Assembly (NCBI GenBank): GCA_907163375.1
Contig: CAJQUW010007069.1
Span: 369,152 to 433,151 of the forward strand
Direction of reading: 5' to 3'
DNA: 64,000 nt
Source of the DNA: Prostheceraeus crozeri
Taxonomy: Eukaryota; Platyhelminthes; Polycladida; Euryleptidae
Shown: positions 56,330 through 64,000 of the stretch, one piece after another
Layout of the letters: each line of letters opens with the position of its first letter
Numbering within the stretch: position 1 is the first letter of the stretch
Notes under the pieces: generated by a model
The model's database searches: none
What the model saw: the letters and a program-made list of their open reading frames with translations, nothing else
Told to the model about the DNA's origin: nothing
Position numbers and translations under genes: made by a program

Positions 56330-59300
56330 ATGAAGAAAATGAAACCAATCAAAAAAATAAATGAATGTTTAAAAAAATTTCAACAACAATATAAAGAACA
56401 ACATAATAAAGAATATAGTTATCAGTTACATATATTAAATCAAAATTATCAACAGACTGAAAAAGATTTACAAAGACAAATTGATTTAACACATGAAATA
56501 TATCAAGATAAATTTGAAAAATTAAAACAAACAAAGCAACCAGCACAAGCGAATATATTATATTATCAGGGTCATTTTATATTGTGTAAAGATGTTTCTA
56601 TATTTACAAAAACTTCAGATAATGCTAATTTTCCCTGTCTCCAATGTATGACGAGCTTTAGAATTAAAGAAGAAATGAATAGACATTTGGAGAATTGCCA
56701 ACAAAATGAAGCAGTTGAAAATACTTTTCCTAAAGATGATTATTTAATATATAATAGACATTATTTGAAAAATAAAGTACCCTTTACTATTTATTGTGAT
56801 TTCGAAGCATATAATGTTAATATGACACAAAAGCACGGGACATCGGAGATGTCTTCCAGGGCTTCGCCCGATTCTGAAAATGATAATTCTGAACAAAGTA
56901 AAGAAAAATATGTATTTGAACAAAAACCATTATGTTGGGGAATGTACATTCATTCAAATTATCCTGAATTATTTAAATCAGAATATTATCAATACTATGG
57001 TGAAGATAGTTCAGAAATGTTTACAAAGAAAGTAGAAGAATTACAATGTCGTTTTTCACAATTGCTTGAAACAAATATACCAATGCTTCCATTAACAGAA
57101 AAAGAAAAATTAAATTTTATTAATGAAACAAAATGTTATTACTGTGGAAAAGAATTTACAAAAAATTATAAAAATGGCAGAGGTAGATATCTTGACAAGC
57201 GAAGCGACGGCTCTGCCGTCAAAGTAAAAGATCATGATCATCTAAATGGATTATATAGAGGTGAAGCACATAATTCTTGTAATCTTAATGCTAATAAATT
57301 TAAATATAACTTTGTTCCTCTATATTTCTACAATGGTTCTAAATATGATTTCCATCTAGTAATGAAAGATTTATTTTCATCTGAAAAATTACAACAACAA
57401 CAAATAAATGTACTATGTAAAACAGAAGAAGAATATTTTTCAATGCAATTAGGTTGTATTAGAATTTTAGATGCATTTAGATTTTTTACTCCTTATTCAT
57501 TAGATGTTATGGGAAAAACTTTGAAATCTGAACAATGTAAAATATTAAATATATATAATTTAAAACCTTTGAAAGGAATATTTCCGTATGAGTACATAAC
57601 TGGAGATTTTAATTCTGTGAATAAAATTATGGAAGAAAAACAACTTCCTCCAATAAATAAATTTAAATCAACATTAAAACAATCACAATTATCTAAAGAA
57701 GACTATGCAGAAGCTGAGAAAAATTGGAGAGAGTTAAATTGTAAAACAATGTATGATTATACAATGAAATATCTACAGATAGATGTATTAATACTAGCTG
57801 ATCTTTTTGAAAACTTTCGTGATATGTGTTTAGAATATTACGGAATAGATCCATGTTATTGTTATTCTACACCAGGTTTAACATGGTTAGCAGGATTAAA
57901 ACATACAAATGTTAAACTTAAACATTATAAAGAAAATACATATGATAAATTATTATTTTTTGAATCTGGAATTAGAGGTGGAGTTTCATCAGTTTTAGAT
58001 AATCGTTATGTACAGTGTTACAATAAAAAAGTAAATCCTGATGATTATGGAATAATGAAACCTTTATCTCCAGAAGAAAGTGATCAGTTTATAAGATTGT
58101 TTAATCAAAATATAGAAGGACTTATATCAAATGAAGATAGTCAAGCAGCAGTTGATGAAATCATGAGAGAAAACTATTTGTTATATTATGATTTTAATAG
58201 CTTATATTCTTCTTGCATAATACAAGAATTACCAACAGGTGAGATGGAATGGTGTAATATTCTTGATTATCAAAAAACATATGATGGTGAAAATAATTAT
58301 GGTTATGTATATGAAGTTGATTTAGTATACCCTGATGAAATAAAAGATAAAACAAAATATTTTCCTTTCTGTCCCGAAAACAAAATTCCCAATATAGAAG
58401 ATTATTCAGATTATCAAAAATCTATAATTCCTAAGAAATACAGACCAACAAAAAAACTTATGTTAACACAAAGTAATAAAGGAAAGTATGTTGTTGAAGG
58501 AAGAATGCTAGATTGGTATTTAGAACATGGAATGATTCTCACCAAAATACATCGAAAACTATTTTATCAAAAATCTAAATGGTTAAAAAATTATATAGAG
58601 TTCAATATTGAAAAAAGTAAAATAGCTAAAAGAAATAAAGATGATTTTGGAAACGTGTTCTTCAAATTAATGAATAATGCATTTTATGGTAAGACTTTAG
58701 AAAAGGTGCGTAATAGACAAAATATTGAAATAGTTTATGATAAAGATAGGTTTCAAAATTTAACAAGGAAACCTACATATAAAAGAACTACTAGATTTAG
58801 TGATGAACTATGTGCTGTACATTTACGTCGAATTAGCGTAAAACATGATAAGTTTAATTTTATTGGTTTCACTATATTAGAATTAGCTAAACTATTTATG
58901 TATAGATTTATATATGATTATTTAGCACCTGCTTATGGCAAAAACTATAAATTACACTTTACAGATACGGATTCCGTTTTCTTAGAATTAACAATACCGT
59001 ATAATTCTACACTTGTTAAAGTAATAGATAAAATAAAAGATATCATTCATCCTTCTGATTTATGTAAAGTAAAAGATGAATTAGAAGGAAATGAAGATTT
59101 CATAACAGAAGCTATATTTTTAAAATCTAAATGTTACTGTTATGATACAACTAATAATATTAAAACACATAAAACATTAAAAGGAATTTCAAAGGCATCA
59201 GTGGCTAATCAAATAACATTTCAAGATTATAAAAATGCATTATTTAATAATGAAATAAAAACAGCATGTAATTATAGACTTAATTCAAAGAAACATAAAA

Positions 59301-59392
59301 TGTATTTAAAAGAAGAACATAAATTAGCATTAGATCCATTTGATGATAAAAGAAAAATTTTACCTGATGGAATAACTACTTCACCTTTTTAA
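56330..59392 (+). CDS. Protein-primed family B DNA polymerase (PolB)
   Basis: 1020 codons with all catalytic motifs. Residues: zinc-finger-like FPCLQC...H...C (103-123); Exo I Asp157/Glu159 in CDFEAYN; an endonuclease-VII-like Cys/His insert CYYC...KDHDHLNGLYRGEAH (269-317); Exo II Asp340 in YDFHLV; Exo III Asp485 in YLQIDVL; Pol A Asp621 in YYDFNSLYSS; Pol B KLMNNAFYGK (779-788); Pol C DTDS (879-882). It replicates linear DNA from a protein primer at the TIRs. Two GC-rich hairpin elements are read in frame (residues ~170-180 and ~288-296), in loops between motifs, so they need not abolish activity. The native N-terminus lies upstream in the broken part. Confidence 0.95.
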   Translation: MKKMKPIKKINECLKKFQQQYKEQHNKEYSYQLHILNQNYQQTEKDLQRQIDLTHEIYQDKFEKLKQTKQPAQANILYYQGHFILCKDVSIFTKTSDNANFPCLQCMTSFRIKEEMNRHLENCQQNEAVENTFPKDDYLIYNRHYLKNKVPFTIYCDFEAYNVNMTQKHGTSEMSSRASPDSENDNSEQSKEKYVFEQKPLCWGMYIHSNYPELFKSEYYQYYGEDSSEMFTKKVEELQCRFSQLLETNIPMLPLTEKEKLNFINETKCYYCGKEFTKNYKNGRGRYLDKRSDGSAVKVKDHDHLNGLYRGEAHNSCNLNANKFKYNFVPLYFYNGSKYDFHLVMKDLFSSEKLQQQQINVLCKTEEEYFSMQLGCIRILDAFRFFTPYSLDVMGKTLKSEQCKILNIYNLKPLKGIFPYEYITGDFNSVNKIMEEKQLPPINKFKSTLKQSQLSKEDYAEAEKNWRELNCKTMYDYTMKYLQIDVLILADLFENFRDMCLEYYGIDPCYCYSTPGLTWLAGLKHTNVKLKHYKENTYDKLLFFESGIRGGVSSVLDNRYVQCYNKKVNPDDYGIMKPLSPEESDQFIRLFNQNIEGLISNEDSQAAVDEIMRENYLLYYDFNSLYSSCIIQELPTGEMEWCNILDYQKTYDGENNYGYVYEVDLVYPDEIKDKTKYFPFCPENKIPNIEDYSDYQKSIIPKKYRPTKKLMLTQSNKGKYVVEGRMLDWYLEHGMILTKIHRKLFYQKSKWLKNYIEFNIEKSKIAKRNKDDFGNVFFKLMNNAFYGKTLEKVRNRQNIEIVYDKDRFQNLTRKPTYKRTTRFSDELCAVHLRRISVKHDKFNFIGFTILELAKLFMYRFIYDYLAPAYGKNYKLHFTDTDSVFLELTIPYNSTLVKVIDKIKDIIHPSDLCKVKDELEGNEDFITEAIFLKSKCYCYDTTNNIKTHKTLKGISKASVANQITFQDYKNALFNNEIKTACNYRLNSKKHKMYLKEEHKLALDPFDDKRKILPDGITTSPF
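56839..56869. repeat. GC-rich double hairpin inside PolB (first)
   Basis: GACATC-GGA-GATGTC, linker TTCCA, GGGC-TTC-GCCC. The second stem is identical to that at 55302-55312 and is read in the same frame (SRASP). Confidence 0.88.
57199..57220. repeat. GC-rich double hairpin inside PolB (second)
   Basis: GC-GAA-GC next to GACGGC-TCT-GCCGTC, enclosed by TTGAC...GTCAA. It is read in frame within the endonuclease-VII-like insert. Confidence 0.8.
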
Positions 59393-59479
59393 TTTTCTAA
59401 TTTCTAAGATAGACAAATTTGATATATATATATAAAATAAAAAAATAAAATATTATATCACTATATTTGTATATTTTTA
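59393..59479. terminator. Convergent 3' ends of PolB and ATPase genes
   Basis: An 87-base A/T-only gap with TATATATATATA and two AATAAA-like signals (ATAAAATAAAAAAATAAA). Both flanking genes end here, so it likely supplies polyadenylation signals in both directions. Confidence 0.45.
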
Positions 59480-60246
59480 TCACTCGGCAAACAAATGTTC
59501 TATAACTCTATCATGAATTTTTTTATCAATATTAATTGTAATGAAGCCATAATCTTTTGACCAAGCATTGTTACACGATTGTTTAAATTCATCTTTATTT
59601 CTTACGCATAAATCTCTTAACAAATCACTTAAGTTTCTTGCATTTATTTCAAATAGTATAAATATATTTGCATTCTTTCTAATAACACTTCCGTCTAATG
59701 AATACATACTTTGTGTTAAATAAAAAACGCTACAGTTATTATGTCTACCTCTTGTGAAATAATTTCTCTGAACTGACTGATTTCTGTCATTAACACAATC
59801 ATCAAAAATTACACAATGTTTCATTGTTTTATCTAGTTTACTAGGATCTTGCATATTACCACTATCATCTATTAATTGTATCTTTATATGCTTATTTTTA
59901 TTGGATTCAACTAACTGACTATTTTTTGCTGCTTCTTCACACCACGAACTTATTTCTTCTTCATCTTCAGATTTTTCATATTCTTTGAATAATGAAGCAA
60001 TTGCTGTTTTTTTAAGATTATTTTTAAATCCATATTTTAAAAATTGATAGACGGGTTGTTCTGCTGTTGTTGTATAAATTATAAGATTGTTATAATCCAA
60101 AAAATTTGGAGTCGTTAAAATTTTAAACAATAGATACGTTTTACCACAACCTGATCATCCGCAAATAACTGACAAAACTTTATTAGATAAATTTGGATGA
60201 TGATTAAATTTAAGTTTTTTTTATTTAATGGTAGTACTTCACTCAT
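59480..60246 (-). pseudogene. FtsK/HerA-type genome-packaging ATPase, broken
   Basis: The homologue of poxvirus A32-like packaging ATPases. The downstream part is open and includes Walker B (HCVIFDDC) and the sensor segment FYLTQSM. Upstream, the Walker A loop (SGCGKT just before LLFKIL) is preceded by an in-frame TGA at 60155-60157 inside the motif itself. A change of frame at a run of eight A near 60215 separates it from the ATG at 60246. The longest open frame starts only at a TTG after Walker A. If the sequence is right this copy cannot bind ATP. In intact elements it drives DNA into the capsid. Confidence 0.85.
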
Positions 60247-60301
60247 TTTTTAACAAAAAAAATTTTTATTTTAAAAGACGAAGAAAATTAAACTTCTCTA
60301 G

Positions 60302-60396
60302 CTTTGCGTGGGAGTTTATACCTCCCGAACGGGAGTTTATACCTCTCGAACGGGAGTTTATACCTCTCGAACGGGAGTTTATACCTCCCGAACCAA
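60302..60396. repeat. Four 21-bp palindromic repeats at the penton gene 3' end
   Basis: The unit GGGAGTTTATACCTCCCGAAC recurs four times. CGGGAG and CTCCCG pair around a 7-base loop. The rightmost unit encodes the last residues and the TAA stop (60379-60381) of the penton-like gene. Confidence 0.9.
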
Positions 60397-61167
60397 AAGA
60401 TCTATCATAATCTCTTCACCTCCAAAATTTATTTCTTGTCCTTTTTCATCAGTGATTCTAATGTTAATGCTGTTAATAGTTTTTCTTGTAATAGGGAAAT
60501 ATATTAATGTTTGTGGAATTACATTTAATCTATAACCAATGGGTACAGTAAAAGCTGGAAAACTGAATATTAAATTCGACAATTTACCATTTATATATCC
60601 TCCTTCAATAATGTCACAATGTACAACAATTGAATTTATTTCAGTTATTTTTGGAATCTTCTCACCTAAATGATAACCTTGACTATAGGTTTGTTTATTA
60701 AATCCTAATAGCTTTGACAATGATCTATCATGATTAAAATCAACTTGATGATTTTCGTCTAAAGTAAGAGAAAATTTATTGACTGCCGGTTCAACTGCAA
60801 AATGTAATTGTTTCTTATCTTTAAATGGTATACCTAAATGTCTCTTACTTTCATTTGATATTGATTCAACTTCGTAAGAACCAGGAAGAAAAGTTAGTAT
60901 TTTCCATGTTTTGTCTTTATCAGTAGAATATCTAAATTGATCATTCACATCTTTGATAACGTTTTGAATAGTGTTAAATGTGGAGAAACTAGTCAATGCA
61001 ATTTGATAATTTTTATTCTGTTCTAAATGAAGAATGGGTTCTAAATTACAAGTGTGTGATGAAGTAGTTGTTATAATTTTTAACGTCGTACTAAATTTTG
61101 ATGAACCCAAAATCTCTGTTAGATTTTCTAAATGATTATTAATTTTGTCTAAATCTGCTGAACACAT
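60379..61167 (-). CDS. Minor capsid protein (penton-like)
   Basis: 262 residues, the usual size for the Polinton minor capsid protein that occupies virion vertices. The pattern LPGSYEVESIS, LSKLLGF, then HCDIIEGGYINGKL and a terminal INIRITDEKGQEINFGGEE fits the single-jelly-roll penton family. The ATG at 61167 is in an AAAAAATG context. It is co-oriented with the ATPase and conserved genes further right. The final codons and stop come from a palindromic repeat, so the natural C-terminus may have been replaced. Confidence 0.8.
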   Translation of the reverse strand: MCSADLDKINNHLENLTEILGSSKFSTTLKIITTTSSHTCNLEPILHLEQNKNYQIALTSFSTFNTIQNVIKDVNDQFRYSTDKDKTWKILTFLPGSYEVESISNESKRHLGIPFKDKKQLHFAVEPAVNKFSLTLDENHQVDFNHDRSLSKLLGFNKQTYSQGYHLGEKIPKITEINSIVVHCDIIEGGYINGKLSNLIFSFPAFTVPIGYRLNVIPQTLIYFPITRKTINSINIRITDEKGQEINFGGEEIMIDLLVREV

Positions 61168-61235
61168 TTTTTAGTTAAAATTTTAAATTAACATTTTTTA
61201 TAAAAAAATTAAAAACAACAACATATTTCAGCTAC

Positions 61236-61261
61236 GGGCGAAGCCCTAGAACATTCGGTTC
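61236..61261. repeat. GC-rich double hairpin at a gene end
   Basis: On the minus strand GAACC-GAAT-GTTC (one imperfect pair), linker TA, GGGC-TTC-GCCC, nearly the same as 55287-55312. The TAG formed at the linker is the stop of the gene at 61246-62057. Confidence 0.85.
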
Positions 61262-62057
61262 GTTATACTTTTATAATCCTCTTCATTTAGAATCTTCTTT
61301 TCCAGCAGTCTTTTCAATATAGCATGAATTTCATTGGAACTAGAATTATGTCCTTCTTTTATTGCCGATATTAAAATATTTAATCTATTTAGTAATTCTT
61401 GTGGATCATCTGGTAAAAATACAGTTGTTTCTGTTTTAAAACGTTTTCCTACTTTAACTCCCGTTGATAATAAATTTTCTAATTGTTTATAACGTCTAAG
61501 AGATTTTACTGCACCAACTCTGTCTAACATAGCTTTATATTTTATGAGATCTTCTACAGCATAATTATTTAAATCTGCTCCTCTTAAAAGATCAACAAAA
61601 TTTCTATCTAAATTAAAAGGAGATTTATCTGGTGAAAAAATTAAACCTCGAAAAGGTTGTGGAAATATTTCTTTTTGTCCGAGATAAAATCTAGGTATTG
61701 TTTTTCCATCTATAAATGAAATAGAATGTTCAAATTGCATAGATTTTGGTAATTTCTTATTAATGTTTGATCTAGTAATCCATAGTCATCTAATATAGTT
61801 TTGTGTTCTGGATCTGTTATATCAATTTGTTTATCATTATTTGTACTTTCTTTTTCAAGAGTTTTAAATGGTTTTATAGTTTTTTCAAAATCAGTTTTTA
61901 CTTGCTCGGTTTGCTGCATTTTTTCAAACATATCAGATTGAATACCAGCTTTTATCATTCTATGTTGAAGATGATTTTCTTTCATAATATTTCTTTGTTT
62001 TATTAACTCTTCTAATTGTTTTATTCTTTTAAAATTATCAGCTCTAATTTTATCCAT
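61246..62057 (-). pseudogene. Conserved Polinton protein of unknown function, one frameshift
   Basis: An N-terminal helical part (62057 to about 61745; MDKIRADNFKRIKQLEELI...) and a C-terminal part (61740-61246; YLGQKEIFPQPFRGLIF..., DLIKYKAMLDRVG, DDPQELLNRLNILISAIKEG) resemble the two halves of a protein conserved in many Polintons and often found near the ATPase. The two frames overlap for about 30 bases, and the shift falls at a run of four A near 61746-61749. Total length is 2 modulo 3. Alternatively these are two overlapping genes. The stop is provided by a hairpin element. Confidence 0.6.
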
Positions 62058-62178
62058 TTTTAAAATATAACATTTGAATTTTGTGGTAACATTGGAATAC
62101 AACAAAAACATTTTACTGAACAAATTATTTTTTTATTGCTTTGTTGTCTGACATCTTTTCGGTTAAAGTTTTCTCGTT

Positions 62179-62907
62179 TTAAGTTTTGTTTAATAAAGTT
62201 TTGCTTAAATTTTCGCTTAAAGTTTTTAGCTCTTCTAAAAAAATTTTATCATTTTCTTCATTAGAAATTTTACCATCAGTAAAAGTTTCACCATCACTAG
62301 AAATTTTGCCATCCTGTTTATTCTTATCATCAACTTTTTCTGACTGTAATTGAAATGATATTTGATTTACTTCATTAGCTATTTGATCAAATTTTTCAAT
62401 CTCATCTAACGTAATAACATTATCATCACATACTCTTTGAAAGTAGTAATGTAGTTTATGATAGACTTCTTTAATATGTAAATGCTTACTTTTTAATGAT
62501 TTTCGTTTCTTAGTTATTAAAGATTTATCTAACATTGTAACAAGTGAAGTTGCAAAAACACCCGTACCTGTTAAAGCTGTAGCAACTACTGGAATTACTA
62601 AAACACCTGAACATATAACAATTGTTAAAGCACCTAAACTTATTGTTAAGAATATGCCAATTTCTTGTGTTACATTCTTAACTTTAGTCCATCTCTTTCT
62701 TAATTTTTTATAATGCTCTAATCTTAATAATAATTGAGATTCTTTATCTTTCATATACCTAACTCTGTCTTTATGTTTTTCTTTATTCATCTTTTCGATG
62801 TTTATCTTTTCAATGTCCATTAAAGTAGAACTACGTTCATATGATAACGAAGGATATATTCTTGCGGTTTCTTCCACTTTTGTTTCATCCACTTTTGTTT
62901 CTTCCAT
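62179..62907 (-). CDS. Membrane protein conserved in Polintons
   Basis: 242 residues from the ATG at 62907; the open frame extends upstream only to a GTG. In the numbering of that longer frame, residues 91-130 hold two adjacent hydrophobic helices (IGIFLTISLGALTIVICSG, VLVIPVVATALTGTGVFA). A basic stretch and a C-terminal helical region (DDNVITLDEIEKF) follow. This layout matches a widespread Polinton accessory protein of unknown function. It is the last gene before the right TIR. Confidence 0.65.
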   Translation of the reverse strand: MEETKVDETKVEETARIYPSLSYERSSTLMDIEKINIEKMNKEKHKDRVRYMKDKESQLLLRLEHYKKLRKRWTKVKNVTQEIGIFLTISLGALTIVICSGVLVIPVVATALTGTGVFATSLVTMLDKSLITKKRKSLKSKHLHIKEVYHKLHYYFQRVCDDNVITLDEIEKFDQIANEVNQISFQLQSEKVDDKNKQDGKISSDGETFTDGKISNEENDKIFLEELKTLSENLSKTLLNKT

Positions 62908-62963
62908 TTTTAAAGAAATATTTTTAGTCACATGATATATTTTAAAAACCTGAAAGATGGATA

Positions 62964-63330
62964 AAATTCATGAATTTGAAAATCTTAACTTTTATGATTT
63001 TCGGTGTCCTGGAACGGTCATGATTTTCAAGGTAAAAATTGTAATTCTCAAATTTGAGATTTTGAAAAATTTGAAAATTGGGTATTTTTAAAAACGCCTA
63101 AATTTATGAATTTAGGTCTTCATAACCTGAAAAATGACCAAAATTCATGAATTTAGGCCATTTAAAAAGTACCATTTTTTGAAAAATCGGTATCTTTAAA
63201 AACGACTAAATTCATGAATTTAGGTCTTAAAAACCTGAAAAAGGGACAAAATTCATGAATTTATGTCGTTTTTAAAGATACTATTTTTTTGAATTTTATG
63301 GTGTCCTGGAACGGTCTTTTGCCCATTACT
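62964..63330 (-). repeat. Right Polinton TIR
   Basis: 367 bases that match the left TIR (43826-43884 plus 46275-46659) with few substitutions. It contains at least four palindromes of the type TAAATTCATGAATTTA. It ends AGTAATGGGC in element orientation and is followed by the target duplication GAGGCG (63331-63336). Confidence 0.93.
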
Positions 63331-63468
63331 GAGGCGTTCATTTCCGTTTCAACCTGAAAGTTTCTTGCGTGCACAAAGTGAGGATCGAAGTCATATCAGA
63401 TACAGATAAAGTCTTTGAATGCACACTCAATGCACCGTCTTGGTCTAGAATGTCTGTAATTAACTTAC

Positions 63469-63775
63469 TTCAAAGTCAGCGCAAAGCGTTCCTCCGCAGA
63501 AATGGGCTTCCTGAATCCTGTTTCCTGTTTAGTTAAATCACTTTTGACGATATGTGACGAGTGTGATATGATGTCTTTTGCATTCGAAAATACGAGTAAA
63601 ATCTTTCATCGTCCTCCTTTAACTGTGGTACCAAATGATGAAATTCACCGTATTTTGATCTTTCAATACTGATAGGATGAATCCAGTATTCTCGGTCGAC
63701 GAGTCCGACATTTCTTGCGATGAAAGGAGATGCTTCGAGAAGGGCACTCAACACAACGTATTCTTCTATAGACAT
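63469..63775 (-). pseudogene. PIF/Harbinger nuclease, first exon
   Basis: The frame YWIHPISIERSKYGEFHHLV...DDERFYSYFRM matches the N-terminal region of HARBI1-like nucleases. After one frame change near 63546 (run of four A) it continues with FRKPISAEERFALTL and ends at a GTAAGT donor after 63469. The catalytic exons are not found in the window, where the Polinton and its left flank follow. The element is therefore incomplete. Confidence 0.7.
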
Positions 63776-64000
63776 TCTTTGTGAAAATGAATCATGTACG
63801 TTTGATCGATTCTAGCTAGCGCCAAGCAAGCTCTCGGCTAGCGATGGGCGCTTATGATGTGGCCACAAGCTGTCACCGCGCTTTGAGCGAGCGTTGCGCT
63901 AGCTGTGTCCTACCGCTGGCGCTTGTCATGTGGACAGTCAAAGCTCGCAGCTCACAGCTAGGGTGCGGCTTGTCCATCGCTCGGTGAAAATATCGCTTGC
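63776..64000. other. GC-rich Harbinger-like flank at the window edge
   Basis: Repeated GCTAGC and AGCGAGCG motifs, and ATGTGGAC/GTGGCCAC near 63855-63955, resemble subterminal repeats. No gene. Confidence 0.35.

Larger units (their letters stand above)
43826..63330. mobile_element. Complete Maverick/Polinton with 6-bp target duplication
   Basis: The element begins AGTAATGGGCAAAAGACC at 43826 and ends with the exact complement at 63330. GAGGCG flanks it at 43820-43825 and 63331-63336, the 6-bp target duplication expected for this class. Its length is about 19.5 kb, or about 17.1 kb without the piggyBac nested in the left TIR. It carries the hallmark set: protease, integrase, major and minor capsid proteins, packaging ATPase and protein-primed PolB, with several conserved accessory genes. 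Genes lie in four alternating blocks. Coding DNA is far more AT-rich than the flanks. Some genes are broken, so this copy is probably immobile as written. Confidence 0.95.

Noticed and set aside
1..64000. tRNA, rRNA genes and CRISPR arrays
   Set aside because: None recognised on either strand by reading; no computation was possible.

Overview
The window is nuclear DNA from a multicellular animal, not a prokaryote. Genes are split by GT-AG introns, intergenic DNA is AT-rich, and two piggyBac elements, Penelope-like retroelement debris, a LINE tail, a PIF/Harbinger exon and a complete Maverick/Polinton are present. The histone-type mRNA 3' ends at the left edge, with a sea-urchin-like downstream purine element, suggest a marine invertebrate and perhaps a deuterostome. 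That placement is inference.

Left end (1-6800). A near-identical 804-bp unit is repeated in tandem about 7.5 times on the minus strand. Each unit has a TATA box, a short intronless coiled-coil reading frame and a hairpin matching the replication-dependent histone mRNA 3' stem-loop. A related 356-codon gene (5671-6741) sits at the upstream edge and looks like the parent. Next comes a TTAA-flanked piggyBac (7079-9713).

Middle (12937-34110, minus strand). A two-exon LicD/fukutin-family gene spans the region. Its exons (33565-34110 and 12937-13485) join in phase across an intron of about 20 kb. The intron holds Penelope-like fragments forming an outer inverted pair (14.3-16.1 kb and 28.6-30.5 kb). 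Inside these lies an element with arms of about 0.7 kb (21038-24899) that carries a spliced Cys-rich (CXC-like) gene. A second Penelope-like remnant with a GIY-YIG domain lies at 40750-42340.

Right end (43.8-63.3 kb). A Maverick/Polinton with split left TIR, right TIR and a 6-bp target duplication (GAGGCG) lies beside, and probably within, a Harbinger element. A piggyBac later landed in its left TIR. It encodes an adenain-like protease, an integrase fused to a parvovirus-VP1-type PLA2 domain, a double-jelly-roll major capsid protein, a penton-like minor capsid protein, a packaging ATPase, a protein-primed PolB and several accessory proteins. Together these are a replication, integration and virion module. 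Several genes are broken, mostly by events that look like single-base losses in A/T runs, which may be assembly errors. Small GC-rich hairpins, often paired, are scattered through the element. They lie in frame inside genes or supply their stop codons; I did not expect this and consider it one of the two most interesting signals here, with the histone-like array.
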